Source: Syntrophus sp. (in: bacteria) (lineage in GTDB: Bacteria > Desulfobacterota > Syntrophorhabdia > Syntrophorhabdales > Syntrophorhabdaceae). From it: 64,000 nt of DNA. The notes under the pieces are model-generated. The model saw nothing but the letters and a program-made list of their open reading frames with translations, made no database searches and was not told the origin of the DNA. Below, in pieces: positions 38,353 to 48,660 of the stretch. The translations under genes were made by a program, and so were the position numbers. Numbering within the stretch: position 1 is the stretch's first letter; every line of letters begins with the position of its first letter. Where the stretch lies: NCBI GenBank assembly GCA_013824645.1, contig PNOF01000002.1:1-64000 (forward strand), read 5' to 3'.

Positions 38353-40431
38353 ATGAGTGTCGATAACTTAAAAATAGCAGTTTCTCAGTTAAAGGGTGTT
38401 GGTCCTAAAATCACCCGGAGCATGGAAGAAAAGGGCATTAAAACCATTGAGGATTTATTCTATCTCCTCCCTCTGCGATACCTGGACCAGAGAACGATCC
38501 ATCCTATTAGCGGATTAAAAGAGGGGGAACGGGGGAATGTTATTGCCCGTGTCATTGCATACAGGTCACTCTTTTTCAGACACACCCGCAAAAAAGGCTA
38601 CGAAGCGGTTGTTGAGGATGAAACAGGGACTATTTCTCTTAAATGGTTTCAATGGTCCCCATCGTACCTGAAAAGGGTTTGCGAGAAGGGTGTCTTTCTT
38701 TTTCTGTCCGGGCAGGTGAGTAGATTCGGTGAGACCCTCCAGATGGTCCATCCCGATGTTGTTGTCCTTGATGATGAAACAGAAGCGGATGATCTCAAAA
38801 AGGTTACTCCCCTTTATTCTCCAATAGACGGCATCAAACAGGGCACTTTAAGGAAGTTGATACAGGACGCCCTGGAGCGCTATGCCGATGACACGAAATC
38901 TGTCTACCCTGAAAGTATAGAAATGCGTCATCGCCTTACTCCCCTGCCTGAGGCGCTGAGAAAGATCCATTGCCCTGAAGAGGATTTGTACTCAGATGGT
39001 CCCAGGCACAGATATATGGAACGTCTCATCTTAGAGGAGTACCTGCTTTTTCAGTCAGCCCTCTGGATACACAAATCAGTGCGGAGGAAAGAGAAGGGGA
39101 TTTCTTTCCGTGCTCAGGGATCTTTCCATAAAAAATTTGTGAAAAACTTACGCTTTGAACTGACCGATGCCCAAAAAAGGGTTATTAGTGAGATTGAGGG
39201 CGATATGTCGGGCCCCGAACCCATGAACCGCCTCCTCCAGGGCGATGTCGGTTCCGGTAAGACCATCTGCGCCGTCATTGCATCCTGTATAGCTATTGAC
39301 AACGGGTACCAGGTGGCCTTTATGGCGCCAACAGAAATCCTTGCAGAACAACACTATCTCACTATCCACCGGTTTTTTGAAATGCTCAATATAACCATTG
39401 CTTTTTTACGGGGTAATATGGGGAAAGAACGGAAACCTGTCCTCAATGGTATAAGGAACGGAGAGATTACCGTCATTGTCGGTACTCATGCCATCATCCA
39501 GAAAGACGTCGCCTTTAATAAACTTGGTCTCATTGTTATCGACGAGCAGCATCGTTTTGGCGTACTCCAGAGGAGACTACTCATAGAAAAGAGCATCACC
39601 CCCGATGTGCTCATGATGACGGCAACACCCATACCGAGAACACTCTCCATGGTTGTTTACGGGGACCTCGATGTCTCTGTCATTGATGAGATGCCCAAGG
39701 GAAGACAGCCCATAGTAACAAAGGTCTTTCTATACGATGTAAAGGAAAAGGTCCACGCATTGGTAGAAAAAGAGATCACAGGGGGGCACCAGGTCTTTAT
39801 AGTGTATCCTCTTATTGAGGAATCTGATAAGGTTGATCTTCTCAATGCAACGCAAATGTTCGCCTATTTCCGGGATTCACTGTTTCCCGACTACAGGATA
39901 GGTCTTCTTCATGGAGCCATGAAGGCTGAAGAAAAAGAAAAAACCATGGCACTATTTAAGGATGGTGTAATTGATATACTTGTCTGCACAACAGTCATAG
40001 AAGTGGGTATCGATGTTCCCAATGCCACCATGATTGTCATCGAACATGCCGAGAGGTTCGGTCTTTCCCAGCTTCACCAGCTTCGGGGACGTGTTGGCAG
40101 GGGCGCTCATCCATCAAAGTGTGCTTTGATAACCTCCTCGTGCAGGACAGAGATTGCAACAAAAAGACTCCGCATTATGGAAAAGACGAATGATGGATTC
40201 AAGATTGCCGAAGAAGACATGCTGATAAGGGGAGTTGGGGATATGCTCGGAGTAAGGCAATCGGGTATTCCGAAATTCAGGGTTGGCGATATCATCCGGG
40301 ATATGGATATTATGCTTCATGCGAGAAACATTGCCGAGGAATCCTTACCAGAGCTTAAGGCGGTAGATGTGAAAAAGATAAAAGAGGCTATTAGGGACCG
40401 GTGGGGAGAAGATTTTCACACTATTGCGTAG
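38353..40431 (+). CDS. recG: ATP-dependent DNA helicase RecG
   Basis: RLLQGDVGSGKTICAVIA, VIDEQHRFGVLQR, MMTATPIPRTLSMVVYGDLDVSVIDEMPKGR, RGRVGRG. Confidence 0.97.
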   Translation: MSVDNLKIAVSQLKGVGPKITRSMEEKGIKTIEDLFYLLPLRYLDQRTIHPISGLKEGERGNVIARVIAYRSLFFRHTRKKGYEAVVEDETGTISLKWFQWSPSYLKRVCEKGVFLFLSGQVSRFGETLQMVHPDVVVLDDETEADDLKKVTPLYSPIDGIKQGTLRKLIQDALERYADDTKSVYPESIEMRHRLTPLPEALRKIHCPEEDLYSDGPRHRYMERLILEEYLLFQSALWIHKSVRRKEKGISFRAQGSFHKKFVKNLRFELTDAQKRVISEIEGDMSGPEPMNRLLQGDVGSGKTICAVIASCIAIDNGYQVAFMAPTEILAEQHYLTIHRFFEMLNITIAFLRGNMGKERKPVLNGIRNGEITVIVGTHAIIQKDVAFNKLGLIVIDEQHRFGVLQRRLLIEKSITPDVLMMTATPIPRTLSMVVYGDLDVSVIDEMPKGRQPIVTKVFLYDVKEKVHALVEKEITGGHQVFIVYPLIEESDKVDLLNATQMFAYFRDSLFPDYRIGLLHGAMKAEEKEKTMALFKDGVIDILVCTTVIEVGIDVPNATMIVIEHAERFGLSQLHQLRGRVGRGAHPSKCALITSSCRTEIATKRLRIMEKTNDGFKIAEEDMLIRGVGDMLGVRQSGIPKFRVGDIIRDMDIMLHARNIAEESLPELKAVDVKKIKEAIRDRWGEDFHTIA

Positions 40432-40529
40432 AATAAAATATGTGAAATTAAGCATGCAGAATTTCAAATGAAAGACAAAAATATGAAGATTTATGATAAA
40501 TTAATTGTACATTAAATCCAAGGGGGTCA

Positions 40530-41963
40530 TTGATGAGGAAAGCAAAGATTGTCTGTACAATCGGTCCTGTGACATCAGGTAAAAAAGCCATTGAATCGCT
40601 CATTACCTGCGGAATGGATGTTGCCCGCCTCAATTTCTCTCATGGCGATTATCACTTTCACGAAGATGTGATAAAAAAGATCAGGAATACATCGCAGAAA
40701 CTCGGGAAGCCTGTTGCCATCCTTCAGGACCTTCAGGGGATAAAGATCAGGGTGGGTAAACTGAAAAACGGTAAAGTGCATCTTGTGAAAGGCGAGACGG
40801 TCCGTATACAGAAGGGTGACGGTACAGGTGACGAAAAAGAAATTTATATCGATTACCCCTGGCTCATGAAAGATGCTCACGCAGGCGATGTTATTTTAAT
40901 TGATGATGGGTTGATAATGCTTCAGGTGACTGCAAAAAAGAAAGAACTGTTAACGACAACGGTCCTGGAAGGAGGAGTCTTGCGGGAACGAAAAGGCGTT
41001 AATCTTCCTCACATGAAGGTAAGCGCGCCTTTTTTCACCGCTAAGGACAGGGCTGACCTTGAGTTTGGTATAACCATGGGTGTTGATTATGTGGCCCTTT
41101 CATTTGTCAGGAGTGCTGAGGACATAAGGATCGTCAAAAAATGGCTCATTGATAAAAATGTTTCCGTCCCGATCATCGCTAAGATAGAGAAGGGAGAAGC
41201 TATTGATGATATTGAAAACATCCTCGAAGAAGTAGAGGGGATCATGGTGGCCAGAGGTGATCTTGGCGTTGAAATGCCTCTTGAGGAAGTGCCTATGTTC
41301 CAGAAAATGCTCATTAAAAAGGCAAATGAGAAGAGACGTCTTGTGATCACAGCAACACAGATGCTTGAATCCATGACAGGACATTCACATCCCACACGGG
41401 CAGAGACAAATGATGTTGCTAATGCCGTCATTGATGAAACAGATGCGCTTATGCTTTCGGCAGAAACATCTGCCGGCAAATATCCCTTTGATGCTGTGAA
41501 AGTTATGGACAGGATTATTACTTTTACGGAAGATACCGGTAAGAATCTTTTAAAAAGGATTGACGCTCGTTCTCCTTCCGACGCCATCTATGGTTTTCCT
41601 GAAGCTGTTGCCCGTGCTGCCTCAAGGGCTGCAAGGGACGTAGGGGCTTGTTGTATTGTTGCTTTTACCCAGTCGGGCTTTACGGCCCGCCTTATCTCTA
41701 AATTCAGGCCCGGAGTACCGATCATCGCATTTTCCCCGCAGGAGATTGTTGTGAGACAGATGGCCCTTTATTGGGGTGTGTTCCCGCATCTTGTAAAGCG
41801 TATGGAGAATACCGATGAAATGGTGAATAAAGTAGATACGCTCGTCATTGGCCTTAAACAGGCAAGAAAAGGCGACCGGATTGTTATCGTTGCCAGCCAC
41901 CCGCCGTCTTTAGCAGGCAAAACGAATTTCATGAAAATGCATATCGTGGGAGAAAGCCCATAA
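40530..41963 (+). CDS. pyk: Pyruvate kinase
   Basis: KIVCTIGPVTSGKKAIESLITCGMDVARLNFSHG; MVARGDLGVEMPLEEVPMFQK; ITATQMLESMTGHSHPTRAETNDVANAV. Confidence 0.97.
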   Translation: MMRKAKIVCTIGPVTSGKKAIESLITCGMDVARLNFSHGDYHFHEDVIKKIRNTSQKLGKPVAILQDLQGIKIRVGKLKNGKVHLVKGETVRIQKGDGTGDEKEIYIDYPWLMKDAHAGDVILIDDGLIMLQVTAKKKELLTTTVLEGGVLRERKGVNLPHMKVSAPFFTAKDRADLEFGITMGVDYVALSFVRSAEDIRIVKKWLIDKNVSVPIIAKIEKGEAIDDIENILEEVEGIMVARGDLGVEMPLEEVPMFQKMLIKKANEKRRLVITATQMLESMTGHSHPTRAETNDVANAVIDETDALMLSAETSAGKYPFDAVKVMDRIITFTEDTGKNLLKRIDARSPSDAIYGFPEAVARAASRAARDVGACCIVAFTQSGFTARLISKFRPGVPIIAFSPQEIVVRQMALYWGVFPHLVKRMENTDEMVNKVDTLVIGLKQARKGDRIVIVASHPPSLAGKTNFMKMHIVGESP

Positions 41964-42004
41964 CGGTGAAACCATCACAATTATATTATGTAATGAAGAT
42001 GTTT

Positions 42005-43390
42005 TTATTCTCCAAAATATGTGTCGGTTTCAATGGCCAGTTTTTTGTCTTTCATCTTCTGCACCAGTTCATGTTCGTCAAGAGCGAAGAAGGGACTGAT
42101 TTCAATGGTGACTTCAGACCCCACAGTGACACCCGCTTTTCTGAGCCAGTCTTTGCTTAAGGCAATCATAGCAGAGCGGGCTGTCTTGGGTGAATCAACG
42201 CCTTCTTTATTTTTAACCGGAGCAAATTCCTCATCTCTTTCTATTTCCATGCAGCAGGTCCTTGCAGCCAAGGGAATTGCGTCAAAGACAAAGGTTTCAA
42301 ATTTCCAGATATCGAGGTTTTGCAATTTTCCGGTCCTGTCTGTTATATCAGCTCTTTTTTTAGCGCAATGATAAGGGAGGGCGAAGCCGTGATCGTTGAT
42401 TCTTTTAACAAAAGGAAGAGAAAAGAGGTGAATTGCTGTATTGCCTGCCCAGTAGAGGATATTCCCTCTATCATCGAGGGCTGACATATATTCAGGGCTC
42501 AAGTCGCTGTATTCGATAATGGCATCTCCATTCCTCCCGGATACATAGACGCCTACCTTTTCTTCAATGCTTTTTCTCCGCACAACCTTTGTGGAGACAT
42601 CTGCCCCAGCAATTGTATGATAACCGAGAAAGACGGGGTCCGCAATTTTCACAAGAGGGTTATCGACCTGGCAGTAAAAGAGTTCTGTAATCCCCGTTTC
42701 AGTGAGCATGTCGAGGATACCGGAATCATAAAGACCTTTCAGAGAGCCGCCGTGCCCGTTAGGGTTTGTAAAAAGGCTGGTGTTGGTTTGTAACGCAAGC
42801 TTTCCACCGGGTGTGATGGCGGGAAGCATGTCCTGCTTGAAAAAATGAAGGGTCTCCTGTCCAAGGCCAAAGTGGTCATGTATTTCAAAAAACCTTATTG
42901 TATCGTCGTGGTTTTCGTCGCTTGTCATAATCAGAAGAGGGATATCCGTTCCATAGCGTCCTGACAGTGCCTTCACCTGTTCAGCGAAGAGTTGAAAGAG
43001 CGGCTTATTTTTTATAGGCGAAATCGGATAAATGCCCTTAGGACCATCGAACCCAAGGCGCGAACCCTGACCTCCGGCTACGATGAGTACAGCAACTTTT
43101 CCATCCCTGAGGAGAATTTTCCCTGCTGCTTTCGCTTTTTTTTCCTGTTCTTTTTCTTCATTTATCCGGGGTGTTGGAACAATAGAAGCCGGTTTTATGG
43201 TCTGTCCAGGGGGCACCGCGCAATCTTGAAGGGAGAATTGTTTATGAAGCTCAAAAACAACTTTTAAGTCCAATCCTTCAAGGTTTTTGAAAAACAGGTC
43301 TTCTTCGTGGGGTTTGAGCCCCTTGCAATATTCAATAATTTCCTGTTGCCCATATGTGGCAAGCAATTCAATGAGGTCTTCTTTTTTCAT
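42005..43390 (-). CDS. UDP-sugar/UDP-N-acetylhexosamine pyrophosphorylase (UDPGP family)
   Basis: VAVLIVAGGQGSRLGFDGPKGIYPI; GNGHGG-like NPNGHGGSLKGLYDSG; YCQVDNPLVKIADPVFLGYH. Confidence 0.93.
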   Translation of the reverse strand: MKKEDLIELLATYGQQEIIEYCKGLKPHEEDLFFKNLEGLDLKVVFELHKQFSLQDCAVPPGQTIKPASIVPTPRINEEKEQEKKAKAAGKILLRDGKVAVLIVAGGQGSRLGFDGPKGIYPISPIKNKPLFQLFAEQVKALSGRYGTDIPLLIMTSDENHDDTIRFFEIHDHFGLGQETLHFFKQDMLPAITPGGKLALQTNTSLFTNPNGHGGSLKGLYDSGILDMLTETGITELFYCQVDNPLVKIADPVFLGYHTIAGADVSTKVVRRKSIEEKVGVYVSGRNGDAIIEYSDLSPEYMSALDDRGNILYWAGNTAIHLFSLPFVKRINDHGFALPYHCAKKRADITDRTGKLQNLDIWKFETFVFDAIPLAARTCCMEIERDEEFAPVKNKEGVDSPKTARSAMIALSKDWLRKAGVTVGSEVTIEISPFFALDEHELVQKMKDKKLAIETDTYFGE

Positions 43391-43537
43391 GTCGCGTCCA
43401 ATCCAATAGCATTATATAGTTGCTTATCATTATAAATAATTTACCGGAAAAAAGAAGAAAAATTCTGTTGAGAAGGTCTTTTATTTGGCACAAGATTGTA
43501 TGAAAGGGGTTTCGTGATGCGCGGCTCAAGGGGGTTT

Positions 43538-43660
43538 ATGATGCCTGAAGTTCGTTTAAATAGTATTACCGGTGATTGGGTCATTATTGCTACGGAATGT
43601 GTAAAATGACCGGAAGAGTTTGTCCGGAAAAAAGAGAAGAAAGAGCTGCCCGCACATTTT
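43538..43660 (+). pseudogene. galT N-terminal fragment with in-frame stop
   Basis: MPEVRLNSITGDWVIIATECVK*PEEFVRKKEKKELP: GalT N-terminus with TGA at 43607 where CGA (Arg) is expected. Confidence 0.8.
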
Positions 43661-43885
43661 GAGTTCCATAAATCCTTCCTGTGTCGGCCGTGCTCCGCGA
43701 TAGAGTGTGTCGGAGACTTTATAAAAATTGGGTAAACCATTTTTTTGGATCGCGGCCGCCCAACGAGAGTGGTCTTCGGCGGTAGTTTTCGCATGGCCCG
43801 GATAAAGGACTGCAAATGAGCAGTGTATAACTATAACAAGAATGATAAAAAGGAAGAGCGTTTTTAGGGATCTTTTCCGATACAT
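43650..43885 (-). pseudogene. Truncated secreted tyrosine/dual-specificity phosphatase-like N-terminus
   Basis: MYRKRSLKTLFLFIILVIVIHCSFAVLYPGHAKTTAEDHSRWAAAIQKNGLPNFYKVSDTLYRGARPTQEGFMELK then loss of homology. Confidence 0.7.
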
Positions 43886-44117
43886 GTCAGTGACAAGATT
43901 ATATTTTTTTATAAAATAAAAAGCAATTGACCCTTTCCTTATCATTTTCTTCTAAATTCTCTTGCATTCTCCTGTTCCGTTTGATAGCATGAGAAAAAAA
44001 TATACCTCACGGTTTTTTATATGGCGGGAAAAGTTATTATGATAATGAAGGACAGTCCCGTCCGTGGACATTGAGTGCAGGCTTGTCATATCCATACAAT
44101 CAGGTTGAGGAGGTATA

Positions 44118-45095
44118 ATGGTAAAACGGAAATTTTTATATATCCTGGCAGTTGCTTTCTTTATTTTTAGCACAGGATGTAGTGGTGTCCTTACAAAGAC
44201 ACAGGTAAAGGAAATCAATAAATTTGCAGTTGCGGCAAAAGGTTACAGTGAAATGCCGGGGACTGTCATAGCGGAACATGCCAGGATTAGAAAAACCAGA
44301 CAGATACTTCTGGCCTCGACGTATTCTGATGGGAAAGAGGCCCTTGGATTAATTGAAACTGCTCTATCGCAGCAGGAAATGTTTACAGCAAAGGGACGTC
44401 AAACTGATGCAGCTCTGCAGGTTTTAAAAGACTACGCTGACTTATTAGTGAAGCTTACCTCGGACAACTTCACAAATGAGCTCCAAGTCAGTTGTGAGAC
44501 CCTTGGAAAGAGTATAGACAAGGGAATCGGGCAGTATAATAAGGCAAAGGATGCAGACCTGGGTCTCTTCGGTTCCGGTGTGGCAGCAATCATTCGAGGG
44601 ATCGGAGGCATCTACATTCGCAGTGAGCAGGAGAAGGCCCTCAGACAAGCTATCACCACAGCGGATCCTGTTATCCACTCAATGACAGCTACAGTCGAGG
44701 AAATAATGGCATTGTATCTCGATGCGGATCAACTTAAGAATATAAAAGGCCTGACCATTGAGAAAGGGCAGCCGGAATTGATACCGACCGGTCTTCTGAT
44801 CCAGGAAAAGAAGGATATTATGGATAAATACAGAACAACAGCCGGGCGGTATGAAGGCAAACAGCCACCGAACCTTCCCTTGATTGTTGCAGATGAAATA
44901 GAAGCTTCAGATAATGCAGCCCTTCTTGCGGCAAAGACGCTCAAGGCTGCCAACTCGTATCGGCAAGCCCACGCCGTGCTTTCCAAAATAGTATTGGAGA
45001 AACAGGAATTACCTGATGTGATCGAAGCAGTACAGGTGCTGGTTGACGAAGTGAAAGCAGCCCAAGAGTTGAAAAAAAAGTTAGATAAAAAATAA
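44118..45095 (+). CDS. Predicted lipoprotein of unknown function
   Basis: Signal peptide with lipobox FIFSTGCSG; helical remainder; good RBS gaggaggt. Confidence 0.75.
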   Translation: MVKRKFLYILAVAFFIFSTGCSGVLTKTQVKEINKFAVAAKGYSEMPGTVIAEHARIRKTRQILLASTYSDGKEALGLIETALSQQEMFTAKGRQTDAALQVLKDYADLLVKLTSDNFTNELQVSCETLGKSIDKGIGQYNKAKDADLGLFGSGVAAIIRGIGGIYIRSEQEKALRQAITTADPVIHSMTATVEEIMALYLDADQLKNIKGLTIEKGQPELIPTGLLIQEKKDIMDKYRTTAGRYEGKQPPNLPLIVADEIEASDNAALLAAKTLKAANSYRQAHAVLSKIVLEKQELPDVIEAVQVLVDEVKAAQELKKKLDKK

Positions 45096-45109
45096 GGGGG
45101 GGGAGCGAG

Positions 45110-45451
45110 ATGTTCGAGGAAGAGAAACTCACTACTGCGCTTCAATTGGTGCGGGATGCAAAGAAAACAATAAATGAAACAATGGAATCAGCGAGCGGAG
45201 AACAGGGAAAGGTGTTGGAAAAACTGAGTACCTGTATGGAAAACATAGAAGGTGACCTCGTTGCCTCTGCGCTTGATGAGAAGATCGCGAAATTGCGAGG
45301 ATACAAGAAAGAGCTGGAAAGCGTAAACGCAGAGATCAAAGAGAATATGAAGGAATTGAAAGCTGTTTCCGATAAAGTGGCTATGGCTGGAGAGGCGCTT
45401 GGTAAACTCATCGATGTCATCGGTAAGGTGGCCGATCTTCCTGGACTTTAG
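45110..45451 (+). CDS. Small helical/coiled-coil protein of unknown function
   Basis: 113-aa ORF 14 bp after the lipoprotein gene, strong G-rich RBS, heptad-like pattern. Confidence 0.65.
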   Translation: MFEEEKLTTALQLVRDAKKTINETMESASGEQGKVLEKLSTCMENIEGDLVASALDEKIAKLRGYKKELESVNAEIKENMKELKAVSDKVAMAGEALGKLIDVIGKVADLPGL

Positions 45452-45590
45452 TTAAAGCATAATCACATGAAACGTTAGAAGGCTGTCCGGTTTGATAGAG
45501 GGGCAACTCCATTTTATTAATGATCCACGTGAATAGGGTTTGCTGGGTAATAAACAAGCCTGTCAAAGTGCTGATTGTGGTTGTCAAACA

Positions 45591-46481
45591 TTACTCTAAT
45601 GACTCAAATAACTGTTTGGCGCCGACATGCTTTGGATTAATGGATAAGACAAATTGCAGTCTTTGTTTGATTTCTTCAGTTTTCTCAATATCGAGGTTTG
45701 CCTCATTTTCAATATACTGGAGTCTGGCAAGATTGAAATGCACGTCTTCCTGATAGTTATTAATTGAGAGCGATTTTCCATAAGCATAAATGGCATATGT
45801 GACACTTCCCAGTTCTTCATAAATGGAGCCGAGGTGATTCCAGCCCTCGACATTATCTTCGTTTAGTTGGACAACTTGCGAAAAGCATTCATAGGCATCC
45901 ACGTGTTCCCCTTGCTGAACGTAAAGGCACCCCAGGTTAAAGAGGGTCTTCAAGTGACGGGGATCAATATTGAGGGTATCTTTGTATTTTTCTATTGACT
46001 CGTCGAACATATCATGCCGGTCGTAGAGAGAAGCAAGGTAGAAGTGGGGTTGGGCGGCATTTGGATCGATGCTGATTGCTTTTTCCCAGAGTTCGATTGC
46101 GCCGTTATAATCTCCCTGAATCTCCGCGATATGTGCAAGATTGATAAAGGAATCAATATGTCTCGGATCGTGTTTTAAGGCAAGTTCATACATTTGTTTC
46201 GCGCTGCCGAAGCGCTCCATCTTCTCATATGCAAAGCCGAGATTATTATATGCTTCAATATTGTCAGGTTCCAGCTGAGCAACTTTTGCGAAATATTTAA
46301 GGGCTTTTTCGAAGTCTTCTTTTTGAAGGTATATAAGCCCGAGATTGACATACGCATCGGTATATTGGGCATCGAGCTGTATGCATTTCTTGTATGCTTT
46401 TATTGCTTCATCGAGTGATGGTTCCAGCAGATGGTAATGGTAAGCTTCCTGAAACCACTGCTGGGCAGTCTTTTTTACCAC
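45591..46481 (-). CDS. Tetratricopeptide-repeat protein
   Basis: Multiple TPRs, e.g. AYVNLGLIYLQKEDFEKALKYFAKVAQLEPDNIEAYNNLGFAYEKM. Confidence 0.92.
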   Translation of the reverse strand: MVKKTAQQWFQEAYHYHLLEPSLDEAIKAYKKCIQLDAQYTDAYVNLGLIYLQKEDFEKALKYFAKVAQLEPDNIEAYNNLGFAYEKMERFGSAKQMYELALKHDPRHIDSFINLAHIAEIQGDYNGAIELWEKAISIDPNAAQPHFYLASLYDRHDMFDESIEKYKDTLNIDPRHLKTLFNLGCLYVQQGEHVDAYECFSQVVQLNEDNVEGWNHLGSIYEELGSVTYAIYAYGKSLSINNYQEDVHFNLARLQYIENEANLDIEKTEEIKQRLQFVLSINPKHVGAKQLFESLE

Positions 46482-46677
46482 AATCCATTCTCCATGAATG
46501 CAGTTTGAAGATGCATAGGGTTATTGAAATACATTTTTAATTTATATAACTTTATCCGGGACAATGTCAGTCTCATGTTAGCAAAGCAACACTTTGTTGT
46601 CAAGAGCAAAAGCCGGAAAAAGGCTGAGGGACAGCCCATAGATCGAGAAACCACATTGGAGGTGAGTGGCGCCGGTG

Positions 46678-48615
46678 TCATATGTGCTTAATGATGTTTT
46701 TGAGATTTTTTGAATCTTTTCTATCAATTCTATTGTCTTTATAGAAAATCTTTTCCAGTTCAGACACAAAGTAGTACGCATTGGCGTTATCTTCTTTGTC
46801 CTCAATAGTATGGACAAATTCCTCAAGCCCCTGGGAAGTGGTTTTTCTGTAGCCTTTTCTCTCCATTTTTCTGAGAAAGCGGGAAAGTATTTTTTCCTCT
46901 TCTGTTATTTTCTTTGAGAAAAAGGACCTGATATTGAGAGTAACAAACGCTATCACTGCAATGATGATGAGAAATACAAACAATTGTCTTTTTTGTATAT
47001 GGAAAGGCAGGGAAGGTTTCTTCAATCCTTTTATTATGGTATGACCAATTGATAGTTGTTTTTCAAGATTGTAGTTTATAACAATAGTGTACCAGTAATA
47101 GTTAATCGTGTCGAAAAGAAGACTCATTTTCAAAAACATATTTCCCTTCAGGGGAAAGGAGAACATATCTGCAGATGCAGGTGTTGGGTCCAGACGCACC
47201 CATCCTTTATGTGGCAGATAAGCTTCTACCCAGACATGGGCATTTTTTTGGGGGACCAGATAGTACTTCCCGACATTGTTATAATATCCGCCTCTATATC
47301 CTCCAACCATTCTCGATGGGATTCCCGAGACCCTCAGCATAATGGCCATGGCAGAGGCGAAGTATTCGCAGTTGCCGTATTTGGATTCAAAAAGAAACGC
47401 TTCAAGAGGGTTTTTTGAAATGGGAAGGCCCTGCAAAGAATACCTGTATTGGCCTTTGTTCAGGTATTGAAGAAGGGTCCGCGTATTTCCTTCGGGATTT
47501 TGTTGTGTTGTAAGAGAGTTAGTAAGGGCGATAATTTTCAGTGATAGATCCTGAGGTATCTGGAGGTATTTATTTTCATCGATCCTTTCTTCATAAATAG
47601 CATCAGAGATGAGAGACGTTGTTTCGTATCGGACTCTCCGCTCTATCGGGCTCGATGAAGTAAAGGTGAGATCTTCGAGTTTTTTTACGTTTTTGTGAGA
47701 AACGAAGAGAGGTTTATCGAGACAGAAAAGATATGAATTTTGATATGGCTCAAGGTAGATGGTTTGTCGCACACTCCTGCCTGTGATAAAAGGTTTCGAA
47801 GATGCACCTCCGGGAAAAGCCTTTTTTGCAGTTGCCCTCCAGGATGTTCCATCAAAATAGTCGAGTGTGATGCCTCTCCAGTATAAGTCTTTTTCATCAA
47901 TCATGTCCATGGTGGCCCGGAAGATAATACTGGTATCCTCCTGGATATCTGAAACTTCTCCAAGCCGCACCTTGTCGGTAAATCCTGTTTTTGCTTTGTC
48001 AGGTCTATTGAGAAAATCGAGGAGTGGGTACTGACTTCTGGGGAGTATAACGAACATGACAACTGAAAGGGGAATTGCCAGTAACGGTATCCAAAGGCAT
48101 TTCAGAATGATTCTTTTGATGGTCTGTTGTGTAAGTTCCAGCTCGGGTTCCTGGGCATAATACGTAAGAAAAATAAATGAGATAGAGAGAATAAATACGA
48201 AGAGCAGAACATATATAATAAAGATGATTCCGAGGGCCAAAAGTCCCATACCGGAAAGGAGAAAAAGAGATATGGCGTAGATCTGCATATAATCCCGCAC
48301 CTGTTTTTGCTCGAGGAATTTTATACCAAGGAGCATGAGCAACGCTTCCAGCATTTGTGTTACAAAGTCATTGAGATTGAATATAAAGAGGAAAATCACA
48401 ATTATCACCAGGGAAGCGGCGGTCAACATCCATCGTGATATGACTAATTTCCTGAATTCAAAGTAGAGCGATGCGGCGAACATAAAAAGAAATAGAAAGG
48501 AATACAGGGGATTGATATGGATATAGAGTGCAATAAAGGAGAGTATGCCGATAAGATATGTCAGTGCTTTTACAACATAGACAATTTTCATACGCTGGAA
48601 AGTGATTGCAGGCAT
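46678..48615 (-). CDS. DUF3488/transglutaminase-like membrane protein (TgpA-like)
   Basis: TM N-terminus; YGNCEYFASAMAIMLRVSGIPSRMVGGYRGG...HVWVEAYLPHKGWVRLDPTP. Confidence 0.93.
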   Translation of the reverse strand: MPAITFQRMKIVYVVKALTYLIGILSFIALYIHINPLYSFLFLFMFAASLYFEFRKLVISRWMLTAASLVIIVIFLFIFNLNDFVTQMLEALLMLLGIKFLEQKQVRDYMQIYAISLFLLSGMGLLALGIIFIIYVLLFVFILSISFIFLTYYAQEPELELTQQTIKRIILKCLWIPLLAIPLSVVMFVILPRSQYPLLDFLNRPDKAKTGFTDKVRLGEVSDIQEDTSIIFRATMDMIDEKDLYWRGITLDYFDGTSWRATAKKAFPGGASSKPFITGRSVRQTIYLEPYQNSYLFCLDKPLFVSHKNVKKLEDLTFTSSSPIERRVRYETTSLISDAIYEERIDENKYLQIPQDLSLKIIALTNSLTTQQNPEGNTRTLLQYLNKGQYRYSLQGLPISKNPLEAFLFESKYGNCEYFASAMAIMLRVSGIPSRMVGGYRGGYYNNVGKYYLVPQKNAHVWVEAYLPHKGWVRLDPTPASADMFSFPLKGNMFLKMSLLFDTINYYWYTIVINYNLEKQLSIGHTIIKGLKKPSLPFHIQKRQLFVFLIIIAVIAFVTLNIRSFFSKKITEEEKILSRFLRKMERKGYRKTTSQGLEEFVHTIEDKEDNANAYYFVSELEKIFYKDNRIDRKDSKNLKNIIKHI

Positions 48616-48660
48616 ATGATTATCTTAACCGTACATCCATGATATACATAACGTTGTGGC

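Noticed and set aside
43778-43788. Second ops-like match GGCGGTAGTTT
   Set aside because: Lies inside the antisense strand of a decayed phosphatase gene with no operon downstream; most likely chance, and used as a caution for the 9171 site.
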